Of a stretch of DNA of 24,287 nt, positions 8,090-16,642 are shown one piece after another. The stretch comes from a virus. Every line of letters begins with the position of its first letter. The first letter of the stretch is position 1. The DNA lies in the IMG/VR virus record IMGVR_UViG_3300030106_001290, positions 729 to 25,015 of that record. One strand, 5' to 3'. The notes under the pieces are model-generated. The model did not search any database. It worked only from the letters and a program-made list of their open reading frames with translations, and was not told where the DNA came from. The translations under genes and the position numbers were made by a program.

Positions 8090-8118
8090 ATCACAGCCCT
8101 TTAATTAGGGCCTGTGAT
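8090..8118 (+). other. Long stem-loop before the 8135 start
   Basis: The left arm 8090-8100 (atcacagccct) pairs with the right arm 8107-8118 (agggcctgtgat). It makes 11 base pairs with one bulged C at 8111 and a TTAATT loop. No T-run follows on the plus strand, so it is a poor intrinsic terminator in that direction. It may be an RNA-processing or stabilising hairpin between genes. It contains the GTG at 8114, which argues against that codon as a start. Confidence 0.65.
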
Positions 8119-8134
8119 TATAATAAAATATAAA

Positions 8135-8836
8135 ATGGCAATATCAGTAGATAAAGTATACACTAAAGTATTATCAATACTTAATAAAGAGTCTAGAGGA
8201 TTTTTAACGCCTGGCGAGTTTAATAAAATTGGTTCTCAAGTACAGCTTGACTTACTTGATAAAGCTTTTTATGAATACAATAGAGCTATAGCTACTCAAA
8301 GCGCTGGTAGAGGTGGCGAAGGCTATGCTGATATACCTAAAAAAATACAGGATAAAATAGATCCTTTTTATGCTACAGAAAGCATATCATTAACCAGTGG
8401 TGTAGGAACTTTACCTACATTTTACAATATTATAAACGTATCTGCAGACAGTAGAACTACAGATATTGAAAGAATAGAAAAGTCTAAATTAACTTTTTTA
8501 CTATCTTCACCATTAACAACTCCTTCAACTACTTTTCCTATATATTACATAACAGGTAGCACTATAACAGTAAACCCTAGTAGTTTATCAACTATACAAA
8601 TGGATTATATATCTGTGCCAGCTGATCCTAACTGGGGTCATACTACAGATTCTAGTACAGGTGCTTTAACTTTTGATAACACTGTTGGTAACTTTACAGA
8701 CTTTGAGTTACATCCAAGTTGCGAAGTTGATTTAATATTAGGTATATTAAAATATGCTGGTGTTGTAATAAAAGATTTATCAGTAACTCAAGTTGCTAGT
8801 AGAGAAGATGCTATTAAAACAAGAACAGAAAATTAA
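8135..8836 (+). CDS. Probable neck/ring structural protein
   Basis: I chose the ATG at 8135 (MAISVDKVYTK) rather than the upstream in-frame GTG at 8114, because the GTG is inside a hairpin arm and the ATG follows the same A-rich leader type (aaaatataaaATGG) as neighbours. The product is 233 residues. The N-terminal helical part (VLSILNKESRGFLTPGEFNK, then QVQLDLLDKAFYEYNRAI) is a pattern I associate with connector or ring proteins of crAss-like and marine podoviruses. The middle (~85-190) is beta-rich with many Ser/Thr, and a C-terminal helix is rich in Asp/Arg. The next gene starts 5 bases later, and the pair probably act together at the portal vertex. The role is inferred from position and family memory; no enzymatic motif is seen. 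Confidence 0.66.
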   Translation: MAISVDKVYTKVLSILNKESRGFLTPGEFNKIGSQVQLDLLDKAFYEYNRAIATQSAGRGGEGYADIPKKIQDKIDPFYATESISLTSGVGTLPTFYNIINVSADSRTTDIERIEKSKLTFLLSSPLTTPSTTFPIYYITGSTITVNPSSLSTIQMDYISVPADPNWGHTTDSSTGALTFDNTVGNFTDFELHPSCEVDLILGILKYAGVVIKDLSVTQVASREDAIKTRTEN

Positions 8837-8841
8837 TATAA

Positions 8842-9744
8842 ATGGGATTATTAGGTACAACAAGCGAACAAACGTATTACGAAGGCGATAATCTTGGTAA
8901 CTACAGATATACTTCTTTAGCAAATATTGTTAATGGCTTTATGATTGGTTACGTTGGTGATGGTAAATTAATAGACAATGTAAGAAAGTCAGATGTTATA
9001 TTTCACGCTAAAAGAGGTTTGCAAGAGTTTAGTTATGATATATTAAAAACTGTAAAAGCTATAGAAGTTGAATTAGGCCCTTCATTAGCATTAGCTATGC
9101 CGCAAGATTATGTTAGCTATGTTAAATTAACATATGCTGGCGATGATGGTGTTAAAAGAATTATATATCCTACAACTTTAACTGTTAATCCTACTCAAAT
9201 GCCAGCGCAAGATGGTGATTTTGAGTATATATATGATGATAATGGTGATGTTATTGAAAGCAGCAATTCATATATTGAAGATAAGTGGAAAGAGTTTGAT
9301 ACAGATAATATAACTGGTAATTTATCATCAACAGATGATTATTACATAGGCACTGATGAATATTTAAGCTACATAGGTGGTAGAAGGTATGGATTAGAGC
9401 CGCAGCATCAACAAATAAATGGTTATTTTACTATAAACGAAAGAACTGGTAGTTTTAATTTTAGTAGTGATTTATCTGGTAAAATAATAGTATTAGAATA
9501 TGTGTCTGATAGTTTAGGCACTGATACTGAAATGAAAGTACACAAGTTTGCAGAAGAAGCTTTATATAAACATATTGCTTTTAATATTGTTGCTGCAAAA
9601 AGAAACGTACCAGAATATGTAGTTCAAAGATTTAAAAAAGAAAGAAGAGCCGCAATGCGTAATGCTAAATTAAGATTATCTAAACTTAATCTTGAAGAGA
9701 TGGCTCAAATAATGAGAGGTAAAAGTAAACGTATAAAAAACTAA
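8842..9744 (+). CDS. Conserved neck/tail structural protein
   Basis: This is a 300-residue protein strongly reminiscent of a very common marine-virome phage family. Conserved blocks seen here are NYRYTSLANIVNGFMIGYVG (~20-39), VIFHAKRGLQEFSYDILK (~52-69), LALAMPQDYVSYVKLTYAGD (~82-101), RRYGLEPQHQQINGYFTINE (~183-202), VLEYVSDSLGTDTEMKVHKF (~218-237), and a basic C-terminus ending RGKSKRIKN. The N- and C-terminal parts look helical and the centre beta-rich, as expected of a ring-forming tail or head-to-tail connector subunit. A DDNGD-rich loop (~130-155) looks disordered. It begins 5 bases after the previous gene and ends 3 bases before the giant tail gene, so the three are probably translated from one message. 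The family identification is good; the exact place in the virion is inferred. Confidence 0.72.
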   Translation: MGLLGTTSEQTYYEGDNLGNYRYTSLANIVNGFMIGYVGDGKLIDNVRKSDVIFHAKRGLQEFSYDILKTVKAIEVELGPSLALAMPQDYVSYVKLTYAGDDGVKRIIYPTTLTVNPTQMPAQDGDFEYIYDDNGDVIESSNSYIEDKWKEFDTDNITGNLSSTDDYYIGTDEYLSYIGGRRYGLEPQHQQINGYFTINERTGSFNFSSDLSGKIIVLEYVSDSLGTDTEMKVHKFAEEALYKHIAFNIVAAKRNVPEYVVQRFKKERRAAMRNAKLRLSKLNLEEMAQIMRGKSKRIKN

Positions 9745-9747
9745 CGC

Positions 9748-12700
9748 ATGCCTGAAATTAAAAATAATTTTGTCCAAGGTAAAATGAACAAAGATCTTGA
9801 TGATCGTTTATTACCTAATGGACAATATAGAGATGCGCTAAACGTAACTGTTGGTAGATCTGACGACTCTGATGTAGGTGTTGTGCAAAATGTAAAAGGT
9901 AACACACTTGCTTATCCAGAAACTTTAAATATTATTGCCGCGTATCCAAAAGCAAAAGTTATAGGTTTACATGTAGACAATGAACAGGAAAGAGTTTTTT
10001 ATTTTGTAACAGATAGATCAACAGGTGTTTTATCTGATACTATTGGACCTCCAGGCTCAAGTGGTAATCCATTAGCAGCTTCAACAACTTTTCACGGTAT
10101 ATATTATTGGGACCAGCAGTCAGGCTTTGGTCAACCAAAACTTATAGTTAAAGGTCATTTTTTAAACTTTAGTAAAGATTATTTAATTACTGGTACTAAT
10201 ATTATAGGTGATTTATTATTTTTTACTGATAATTTAAATCAACCTAGAAAAATAAATATTAATACTGCAATAGCTAATGTTACATATTATAATAACGAAC
10301 AAAAAGTAAGTGTAGCTAAATACGCACCGTTTTATCCAATAAGATTGTTAGACTCTTCTAATAACTCAACTATGGTTAATGACGCAGATGTTGAATCTGT
10401 ATTTTTAAGAGATCAATTTGTAAGATTTAGCTATAGGTTTAAATACAAAGATAAAGAGTATTCTACAATGGCTCCTTTTACTCAGCCAGTATTTATACCT
10501 AAAACATACGCTAATGATTCAACAGGCTTATCTGATGCTGATATATCTAAAATATTTGAAACAGGCGAAGTGTCATCAATGGTAAACAATATAAATAAAG
10601 TTGTTTTAAAAATACAAATGCCAAGCAATGCTTCTACCGTTTTAGAAGACTTTGATATTACAAATATACAAATATTATCAAGGGTTGATGGTGATTTATC
10701 TGTTAGAGTTGTTGAAGATATAAAATCAGTGGATGCTTCTATTAACAGTGGTGTATTAAATTACACATATAAATCATTAGAGCCTTTTAAAACAATACCA
10801 GAAGATCAAACTACAAGAGTTTTTGATGATATACCTTTAAGAGCTAGAGCTCAAGAAGCTACTGGTAATAGAGTAATATATGGTAATTATACAAACAAAA
10901 GATCTTTAGCTAATACTATTTTAGATTATGATGTTGATAGAGCTACAAAAAATTCAGCTACTAGTAGTGAAGATGATAACTTATATAAAGAATATAAATA
11001 TCACAATTTAAAATCAAGAAGAACGTATCAAGTAGGTGTTGTGTTATCTGATATATTTGGTAGACAATCACCTGTTTTATTGCCTAAATCAAATAGTAGT
11101 GCAACTTCTACTGAAAGATCAACTATATACGCTTCTGCTCGTGATCCTCAAACGTTTAATTCATCACAGTGGCAAGATTATTCAGTGACTACAACTAATA
11201 CTGAAAACTGGGGTGATGTATTAAGAATATCGTTTAAACAACCTATAGACAATGTATACAGCGCTTCAAATCCATATGGCTGGTATTCATATAGAATAGT
11301 TGTAAAACAACAAGAACAAGAGTATTATAATGTTTATACTTATGGTGTACGTAGAGCTAGTACTAATATAGGTTTTATATCTTTACATGGTGATAATGTA
11401 AATAAAGTTCCTAGAGATTTAACAGACGTAAATAAAGACACTGATATAGCTGGTAGTAATGTTAGACTGTATCCAAAAGTTATTAACACTAATACGGCTT
11501 TAGGTGGAACAAGAATTAATTATTTATCTAGTGGTGATTTATTTGATGTGATGGAAATAGCTACTATAACTGATTTTGGTTATTCTACTACAGAATCAGA
11601 TCAAATGGGGGCGTTTGGACCTTTGTTTTTTAATACTTATTTAGGTAGTGATACAGGTGGGGGAAGTCCTACTGCACCTACAGCTGTTACTAATAGCTTA
11701 TTAGCTAAGTTTTCTGTATCAGATATTATACAAACAGACGCTGCTGGTCAAGAAATACCTGTATTATATAGTAAAATGGGTAAATTAGCTGTTTTTGAAA
11801 CAGAGCCTTTTAATTCTAAATTAGATATATTTTACGAAACATCTACAGCTGGACTTGTTTCAGATTTAAATACATCTATTTTAACATCATTAACAGGTAT
11901 AACAGATATACAAATATTTGAACTGTTAAATGATGGTGGTACTGGGCTTACAGAAGCTACTTCAATAGGTCAATTTGTTGCTGAAGTTAAAGCATTTAAC
12001 GATGGTGGAGCGCAGCAAAATGCTGTTTTAACTATACAGTCAGCTCAAAGTAGTGTAAACGGTGATGTAAGTGATAATTTTATAATAGAAGAAAACAATG
12101 GTCTTTATAAAATTAAAACGCAAAATACTAATTATTTTTTTGGGCAAAACGGTGAGGTTATAGATTTTACTATAAACTCTAACTTTGCTAATGAAGATTT
12201 TACTCAATCAAAAATATTATATTTAAAAAATATACCACCAAGCTTTATTAAGCCGCCAGATCCTATTAGCGTACCGTTTAATAAACCTTTAGATGTAGAG
12301 ATATTAACTATACAAGCTGAAAATGGTAGCGCCTTAGAAACACAATCAGGTATATTAGGTATTGAACCTACGGTACCTGCTTTTGAAATACAAAGCCAAA
12401 CATTGGTAACGGGTAAATACCAAATAGACCCAGATAATGGTAAAATAAGTGTTTTACAGTATCTATCAGGAAACAATCAATTATTAACAGGTACAGATAT
12501 TATTATTGTTAAAGTTAACGATACAACTAATTCACCAACTTTTCCACCTGATTTAACTGCAGAGCAATATCAAACTCAAACGCCTAGTGGTTTAACAGAT
12601 TCTAGCGCTAATTTTGATTCAGATGATGATGCTGTTTTTAACACTGTTGAAGTTATTATAAATGTAACAGGTAGTGAATTTAAGCCTTTCTATGCTTCTG

Positions 12701-12954
12701 AAAATGGATTTAGTACACCTATTGAAGCCGCAAATCAACCAACAACTAAACAATTATGGCATGATGGGTTTGTTAATTTACCTAGCGACAATGGAAATCA
12801 ACCAGGTGATAAAGTATATGAAAGTATAACTCCACTTGTAGTTTTTGATACTAATAATCAATATCACACTATGTCTTTAACTTTTAATGGTACTAATGTA
12901 CAATCATTTGTATCTGATTCAAACGGTGAGGTTACAGATGTAGACCAGCTGTAA
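9748..12954 (+). CDS. Tail 'stabilization/muzzle' protein, N-terminal part of a split gene
   Basis: This is a 1068-residue tail protein whose first 50 residues (MPEIKNNFVQGKMNKDLDDR, then LPNGQYRDALNVTVG and VQNVKGN) are the hallmark of the very large tail or stabilization proteins of marine and crAss-like phages, probable makers of the short tail nozzle or muzzle. Residues ~15-520 look beta-rich and propeller-like (HGIYYWDQ, FFTDNLNQPRKININT, FVRFSYRFKYKDKEYS). From ~640 to the end there are Thr/Ser/Asn-rich beta repeats resembling Ig or cadherin-like inserts (PPSFIKPPDPISVPFNKPLD near 830; FNTVEVIINVTG near 965). The domain that normally follows in this family is encoded by the next gene, in the same phase, after two TAA codons (12952 and 12964). 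The product ends VTDVDQL. I infer that the two polypeptides assemble together. Confidence 0.8.
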   Translation: MPEIKNNFVQGKMNKDLDDRLLPNGQYRDALNVTVGRSDDSDVGVVQNVKGNTLAYPETLNIIAAYPKAKVIGLHVDNEQERVFYFVTDRSTGVLSDTIGPPGSSGNPLAASTTFHGIYYWDQQSGFGQPKLIVKGHFLNFSKDYLITGTNIIGDLLFFTDNLNQPRKININTAIANVTYYNNEQKVSVAKYAPFYPIRLLDSSNNSTMVNDADVESVFLRDQFVRFSYRFKYKDKEYSTMAPFTQPVFIPKTYANDSTGLSDADISKIFETGEVSSMVNNINKVVLKIQMPSNASTVLEDFDITNIQILSRVDGDLSVRVVEDIKSVDASINSGVLNYTYKSLEPFKTIPEDQTTRVFDDIPLRARAQEATGNRVIYGNYTNKRSLANTILDYDVDRATKNSATSSEDDNLYKEYKYHNLKSRRTYQVGVVLSDIFGRQSPVLLPKSNSSATSTERSTIYASARDPQTFNSSQWQDYSVTTTNTENWGDVLRISFKQPIDNVYSASNPYGWYSYRIVVKQQEQEYYNVYTYGVRRASTNIGFISLHGDNVNKVPRDLTDVNKDTDIAGSNVRLYPKVINTNTALGGTRINYLSSGDLFDVMEIATITDFGYSTTESDQMGAFGPLFFNTYLGSDTGGGSPTAPTAVTNSLLAKFSVSDIIQTDAAGQEIPVLYSKMGKLAVFETEPFNSKLDIFYETSTAGLVSDLNTSILTSLTGITDIQIFELLNDGGTGLTEATSIGQFVAEVKAFNDGGAQQNAVLTIQSAQSSVNGDVSDNFIIEENNGLYKIKTQNTNYFFGQNGEVIDFTINSNFANEDFTQSKILYLKNIPPSFIKPPDPISVPFNKPLDVEILTIQAENGSALETQSGILGIEPTVPAFEIQSQTLVTGKYQIDPDNGKISVLQYLSGNNQLLTGTDIIIVKVNDTTNSPTFPPDLTAEQYQTQTPSGLTDSSANFDSDDDAVFNTVEVIINVTGSEFKPFYASENGFSTPIEAANQPTTKQLWHDGFVNLPSDNGNQPGDKVYESITPLVVFDTNNQYHTMSLTFNGTNVQSFVSDSNGEVTDVDQL

Positions 12955-12984
12955 ACTACTATATAAATATGTAATATAAATAAA

Positions 12985-14283
12985 ATGGCGTACACACTTG
13001 AAATATCTTATTTTAACTCAATAGTATTGAAGCCAGAAACAGGTATTGTTCAGTTGCCACTTGATGCAAATGGTAGTTTTATAGCTACTGAAACTTTATC
13101 AGGTGATGCTAAGGCTGGTGATTATCATATTGAAGAGTCAAGAATAAAAGGTGGTTTTAACGAAGACTCAATGGGTTTTGGTGTAAAAGCATATATAACA
13201 GACGAAAATTACGATATAAATCATAGATCAAATGCTATGATATTTTCAGGTATATTTAACACAAGAACAGGTGTTAATAATACAAATCAGTTTAATTCAA
13301 GTCAACCTATAACTAGAGCTGTTGATATAGCTGATGGTAGTATACAAAAATTATACTCTGAAGATACTAATTTAATAATATTTCAAGAAGATAAAGTTAA
13401 TAGGGCTTTAATTGATAAAGACGCTATATTTACAGCTGAAGGTCAAGCTTTAACAGTATCAGGCGCTAAAGTTATTGGTCAAATAATACCTTACACTGGT
13501 AGGTTTGGTATTAGCAAAAACCCTGAAAGTTTTGCTGTATATGGTAGAAGAAAATATTTTGTAGACAAATCAAGATCAGCTGTATTAAGATTATCACAAG
13601 ACGGTATTACTACTATATCAGAATATGGCATGTCAGATTATTTTAAAGATAACATAAAAAAATATGGTGTTATATACGGTGCTTTTGACGAGCATAATAA
13701 AAAATACACAGTATCTTTACAAGAAGGAACTGATCAAGATGATGATGCAACATTATCTTTTGATGATAGAATTAACGGTTGGGTTAGTTTTTATTCATAT
13801 ATACCTAATTTTTCATTTAGTTTAAATACTAAATATTATACATTTAATAACATAGATATATACGAGCATTATGCTAACGAACTTAGAAATGTTTTTTACG
13901 GTAGACCTTTTGTTAGTACTATTGATTTAGTATCTAATCAAAGCCCGTCACTTGTAAAAAACTTTCATACAATAAACTACGAAGGAACTACAGGTTGGAA
14001 AATGAATACATCTGTTACAGACTCTGGCGACGCAGCTTATACTGTACTAGCTAATGATACTTCTGTTTCAGCCTCAACAATACCTGTAAACTTTGTTAGA
14101 AAAGAAAATAAATACTACGGTCATTTAAGAAACAACACACCTACTAATTATAGCGGTCAAGTTGTTGGTATAGATGTATCTGGTATAAAAGGATTTTTTA
14201 CAAAAGTACAATTAGAAAATAATAAAACAACACAAGCTGAACTGTTCTCAGTATCACACAACGCTGTGTTTTCATCAAGTTAA
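12985..14283 (+). CDS. Tail 'stabilization/muzzle' protein, C-terminal part of a split gene
   Basis: The 432-residue product carries motifs I know from the C-terminal part of the large marine tail protein: ESRIKGGFNE (~50-60), IFSGIFNTRTGVNNTNQFN (~90-108), LIIFQEDKVNRALIDKDAIF (~130-150), GRFGISKNPESFAVYGRRKY (~170-190), VLRLSQDGITTISEYGMSDY (~200-220), NGWVSFYSYIPNF (~264-276) and NFHTINYEGTTGWK (~320-333). The block looks like a beta-propeller plus a small beta domain. The ATG has a good A-rich leader (aatataaataaaATGG), so independent initiation is likely. It is in the same phase as the upstream gene across a 30-base gap with two stops, so the pair looks like one ancestral gene split in two. 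Residues 1-45 have no clear family match and may be new linker or interface sequence. Confidence 0.8.
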   Translation: MAYTLEISYFNSIVLKPETGIVQLPLDANGSFIATETLSGDAKAGDYHIEESRIKGGFNEDSMGFGVKAYITDENYDINHRSNAMIFSGIFNTRTGVNNTNQFNSSQPITRAVDIADGSIQKLYSEDTNLIIFQEDKVNRALIDKDAIFTAEGQALTVSGAKVIGQIIPYTGRFGISKNPESFAVYGRRKYFVDKSRSAVLRLSQDGITTISEYGMSDYFKDNIKKYGVIYGAFDEHNKKYTVSLQEGTDQDDDATLSFDDRINGWVSFYSYIPNFSFSLNTKYYTFNNIDIYEHYANELRNVFYGRPFVSTIDLVSNQSPSLVKNFHTINYEGTTGWKMNTSVTDSGDAAYTVLANDTSVSASTIPVNFVRKENKYYGHLRNNTPTNYSGQVVGIDVSGIKGFFTKVQLENNKTTQAELFSVSHNAVFSSS

Positions 14284-14288
14284 TTAAA

Positions 14289-14921
14289 ATGGGATTATTC
14301 GGAAATAGTGCTGCAGACGACGCAAGAGACAGATTTAATGAAGCTCAAAGAGCTTTAAATGCTAAATTAGCTAGTAGACAACCTATTGTCAACCCTTATG
14401 CTAATATTAGTGATTTATCTGGTATGATTAGCAATCCTTTTGCTAATTTGCAAGTAGCTACAGCAGCCGCAGAGCTTCAAGCTGAAGAAGCTGATTTAGC
14501 TTTAGCAAGCACATTAGATACATTAAGAGCAACAGGCGCTGGCGCAGGTGGTGCTACAACACTAGCACAAGCTGCATTAAGAAGCAAAGCAGGTGTATCT
14601 GCTAGTATTGCTCAACAAGAGGCTAGAAACGAACAATTAAGAGCTCAAGGCGAGCAACAAGCAATAAAAATGCGTATGGGTGAAGCTGAAAGACTACAAA
14701 ACGCAGATATATTAGGTAGACAATATATGTTTGATGCACAAGAACAAAGAGATGTTGCTGATATATCTAGACTATCAGCTATGTCACAACAGTTTGCTCA
14801 ACAAGAAATGGATGCGGCTGCTTCTGGAAGTAACTTACTTGGCACAGTTATTAGTGCTGTAGGTGGTCCTGTAGCTGGCGGTATTTTTGATATTGCAAAA
14901 GATTTATTAAAAGATAGATAA
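14289..14921 (+). CDS. Putative small internal virion (cargo) protein
   Basis: This is a 210-residue protein, Ala/Gln/Glu-rich and almost entirely helical. Residues ~10-30 and ~60-75 are charged helices. A Gly/Ala hinge (GAGAGGATT, ~92-100) precedes a long helix (~105-170) with heptad-like spacing (QQEARNEQLRAQGEQQAIKM). A Gly-rich amphipathic or weakly hydrophobic C-terminal helix (LLGTVISAVGGPVAGGIFDI, ~183-202) could insert in a membrane. Such an organisation, located between tail genes and giant virion genes, recalls T7 gp14-type and crAss-like cargo proteins that are ejected to line a channel. I cannot establish homology by eye. It starts 5 bases after the muzzle gene and ends 2 bases before the next ATG. 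There is no signal peptide. Confidence 0.6.
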   Translation: MGLFGNSAADDARDRFNEAQRALNAKLASRQPIVNPYANISDLSGMISNPFANLQVATAAAELQAEEADLALASTLDTLRATGAGAGGATTLAQAALRSKAGVSASIAQQEARNEQLRAQGEQQAIKMRMGEAERLQNADILGRQYMFDAQEQRDVADISRLSAMSQQFAQQEMDAAASGSNLLGTVISAVGGPVAGGIFDIAKDLLKDR

Positions 14922-14923
14922 TT

Positions 14924-16639
14924 ATGGCATTACCAGTAATAAAAGCAACAAAATTTAACTACGGAGCATATGCTCAGCCAAAACAAGTAAAGTTTAAAGA
15001 TCCTAATGCAGGTATAGTAGCTGGTATAGCTTCTGTTGGCAAACAAGTTATACAAAAAGTTGAAGAAAATAAACTACAGGAGCAAAAAAATAATATAACT
15101 ATTGCTAAAAACAACGCAGAATATAAATACGCTGCAACTCAAGTACAAAATCAATTTGGTGATAAGGTTGATAAATATGTTCAAGGTTTAGTTGATAGAT
15201 TTGCAGATAATGAAAAGTTTAGAGTTAGTAATCCAGATAATTTAGAACAATATCTTGATACTAAAAATCAATTAAACGGCTTGCTTCAACAACTGTTAGC
15301 AGTAAAACAAAAAGGAGTTGCTTTGAAAAATAATTTTAAAGACATGGATGTTAATAATTTAACAGGTAGTTCTTTAACAAATTATCATAGAGCAGACGCT
15401 TTAATAAATGAACATTTTGAATTAAGTGATAAAGACGGTGAGTTGTTTATATCTCTTACTACAACTGATTTATCTAAGGTTAAAGCAAGTTCTAATCTTA
15501 TGCCTGATTTTAGCAATGTATTTACTAAACAAGAAGCCGTGTCTAATTACATGTTAGATGAAAACTATTTTAAAGTTGATACTAAATGGAACACTAACGA
15601 CGCTAATTTCTCGCAAGCATTAACAAAAATAATTGCAGCTGGTGATAATCAAAAAATACAATTAGAAAAAAGACAAGATGCTAATCTTAATGATTATGAT
15701 GCTTTCTTTTTAACTGAAAAAGGTGTAAGAGATTATTTAAATTCTGATAATAATGATGTTAATGAAAATTTAGATATAATTATACAGCAAAGTGGTAAAA
15801 AAATATATGAAGACGAAATAGCTGGTGTTGTTGGTAGTTATGATCCAACTAATGCAGATCAAAATGCAGAGATAAAAAGTTATCTTATTAATAAACTAGT
15901 TCAACAAGGTAGTTTTAAAGATGGTAAATTTGCTTTCAAGAGAAAAAGACCTGAAGCGCCAAAACAACCTGATTATGTTGATAAAGTTACTAGAATAACT
16001 AATTTATTTGATAAAAACAGAATTATATCAGGTAATAAAATTATTTATAATTCTGTAGCTAATTTAGAAGATATTAAAAATAATCCTACAGCTTATAATA
16101 TACCAGAAGCTTCTAGACCATTATTAACTAACTTTATGAGTAAAGTTGATTTTGCTACAACTCACGTTGCTAACGCAAATCTTGAAATAACTAGATTAGA
16201 AGCTATTACTAAACCAAAAGATATAGTAGAAGAGTTTGGTAGTCAAGCTAATTATGATCTGTATTTAAAAGGTTATAAAGATATAGTTAAGTTTTATGAT
16301 GAAAATAAAGATAAGCCAAATCTTATAGTAAATACTAACATAATGACCGATAAAGGTGAGTCACCTATTGCAATACCTCAAGTTGTACAAAACTTTGAAT
16401 CAGCTATATTACAACAAGTTATTAGAAAAGATGCTCTTGATATTAATGATGTGTTTGCAAGAGCTACAGACACTGGTATACCATATGCTAAATACAAACC
16501 GGGTATGAGCTTTGAAGATTACAAAGAAGCTACTTACAAACGTATTGATAAAGCAAACTTAAATTTAGAAGGCGAAATAGTAATGGATGAAAGTTTAGAT
16601 AAATTAATACAGCAACAATATAATAGTTTAAAAAAATAA
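14924..16639 (+). CDS. Putative internal virion (cargo) protein
   Basis: The product has 571 residues. The N-terminus (MALPVIKATKFNYGAYAQPK, then VKFKDPNAGIVAGIASVGKQ) looks like a short conserved motif plus a weakly hydrophobic Gly/Ala segment (~30-41). It is followed by a long charged helical region (~45-140, QKVEENKLQEQKNNITIAKN) that should form coiled coil. The remainder is soluble, helical and rich in Lys/Asp/Asn, with no recognisable enzyme motif, signal peptide or strong transmembrane segment. Position between a small helical protein and the giant virion gene, with 2- and 3-base spacers, argues for a virion component packed or assembled with them. Function is not recognised. Alternatives are an inner tail-tube or head-plug protein. 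Confidence 0.55.
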   Translation: MALPVIKATKFNYGAYAQPKQVKFKDPNAGIVAGIASVGKQVIQKVEENKLQEQKNNITIAKNNAEYKYAATQVQNQFGDKVDKYVQGLVDRFADNEKFRVSNPDNLEQYLDTKNQLNGLLQQLLAVKQKGVALKNNFKDMDVNNLTGSSLTNYHRADALINEHFELSDKDGELFISLTTTDLSKVKASSNLMPDFSNVFTKQEAVSNYMLDENYFKVDTKWNTNDANFSQALTKIIAAGDNQKIQLEKRQDANLNDYDAFFLTEKGVRDYLNSDNNDVNENLDIIIQQSGKKIYEDEIAGVVGSYDPTNADQNAEIKSYLINKLVQQGSFKDGKFAFKRKRPEAPKQPDYVDKVTRITNLFDKNRIISGNKIIYNSVANLEDIKNNPTAYNIPEASRPLLTNFMSKVDFATTHVANANLEITRLEAITKPKDIVEEFGSQANYDLYLKGYKDIVKFYDENKDKPNLIVNTNIMTDKGESPIAIPQVVQNFESAILQQVIRKDALDINDVFARATDTGIPYAKYKPGMSFEDYKEATYKRIDKANLNLEGEIVMDESLDKLIQQQYNSLKK

Positions 16640-16642
16640 AAT

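Noticed and set aside
12952-12984. Sequencing frameshift or suppressed stop joining the two muzzle genes
   Set aside because: Both halves are already in the same phase, so no frameshift is needed. Two separate TAA codons and a proper A-rich start favour a real split. TAA readthrough twice in 13 bases is unlikely.
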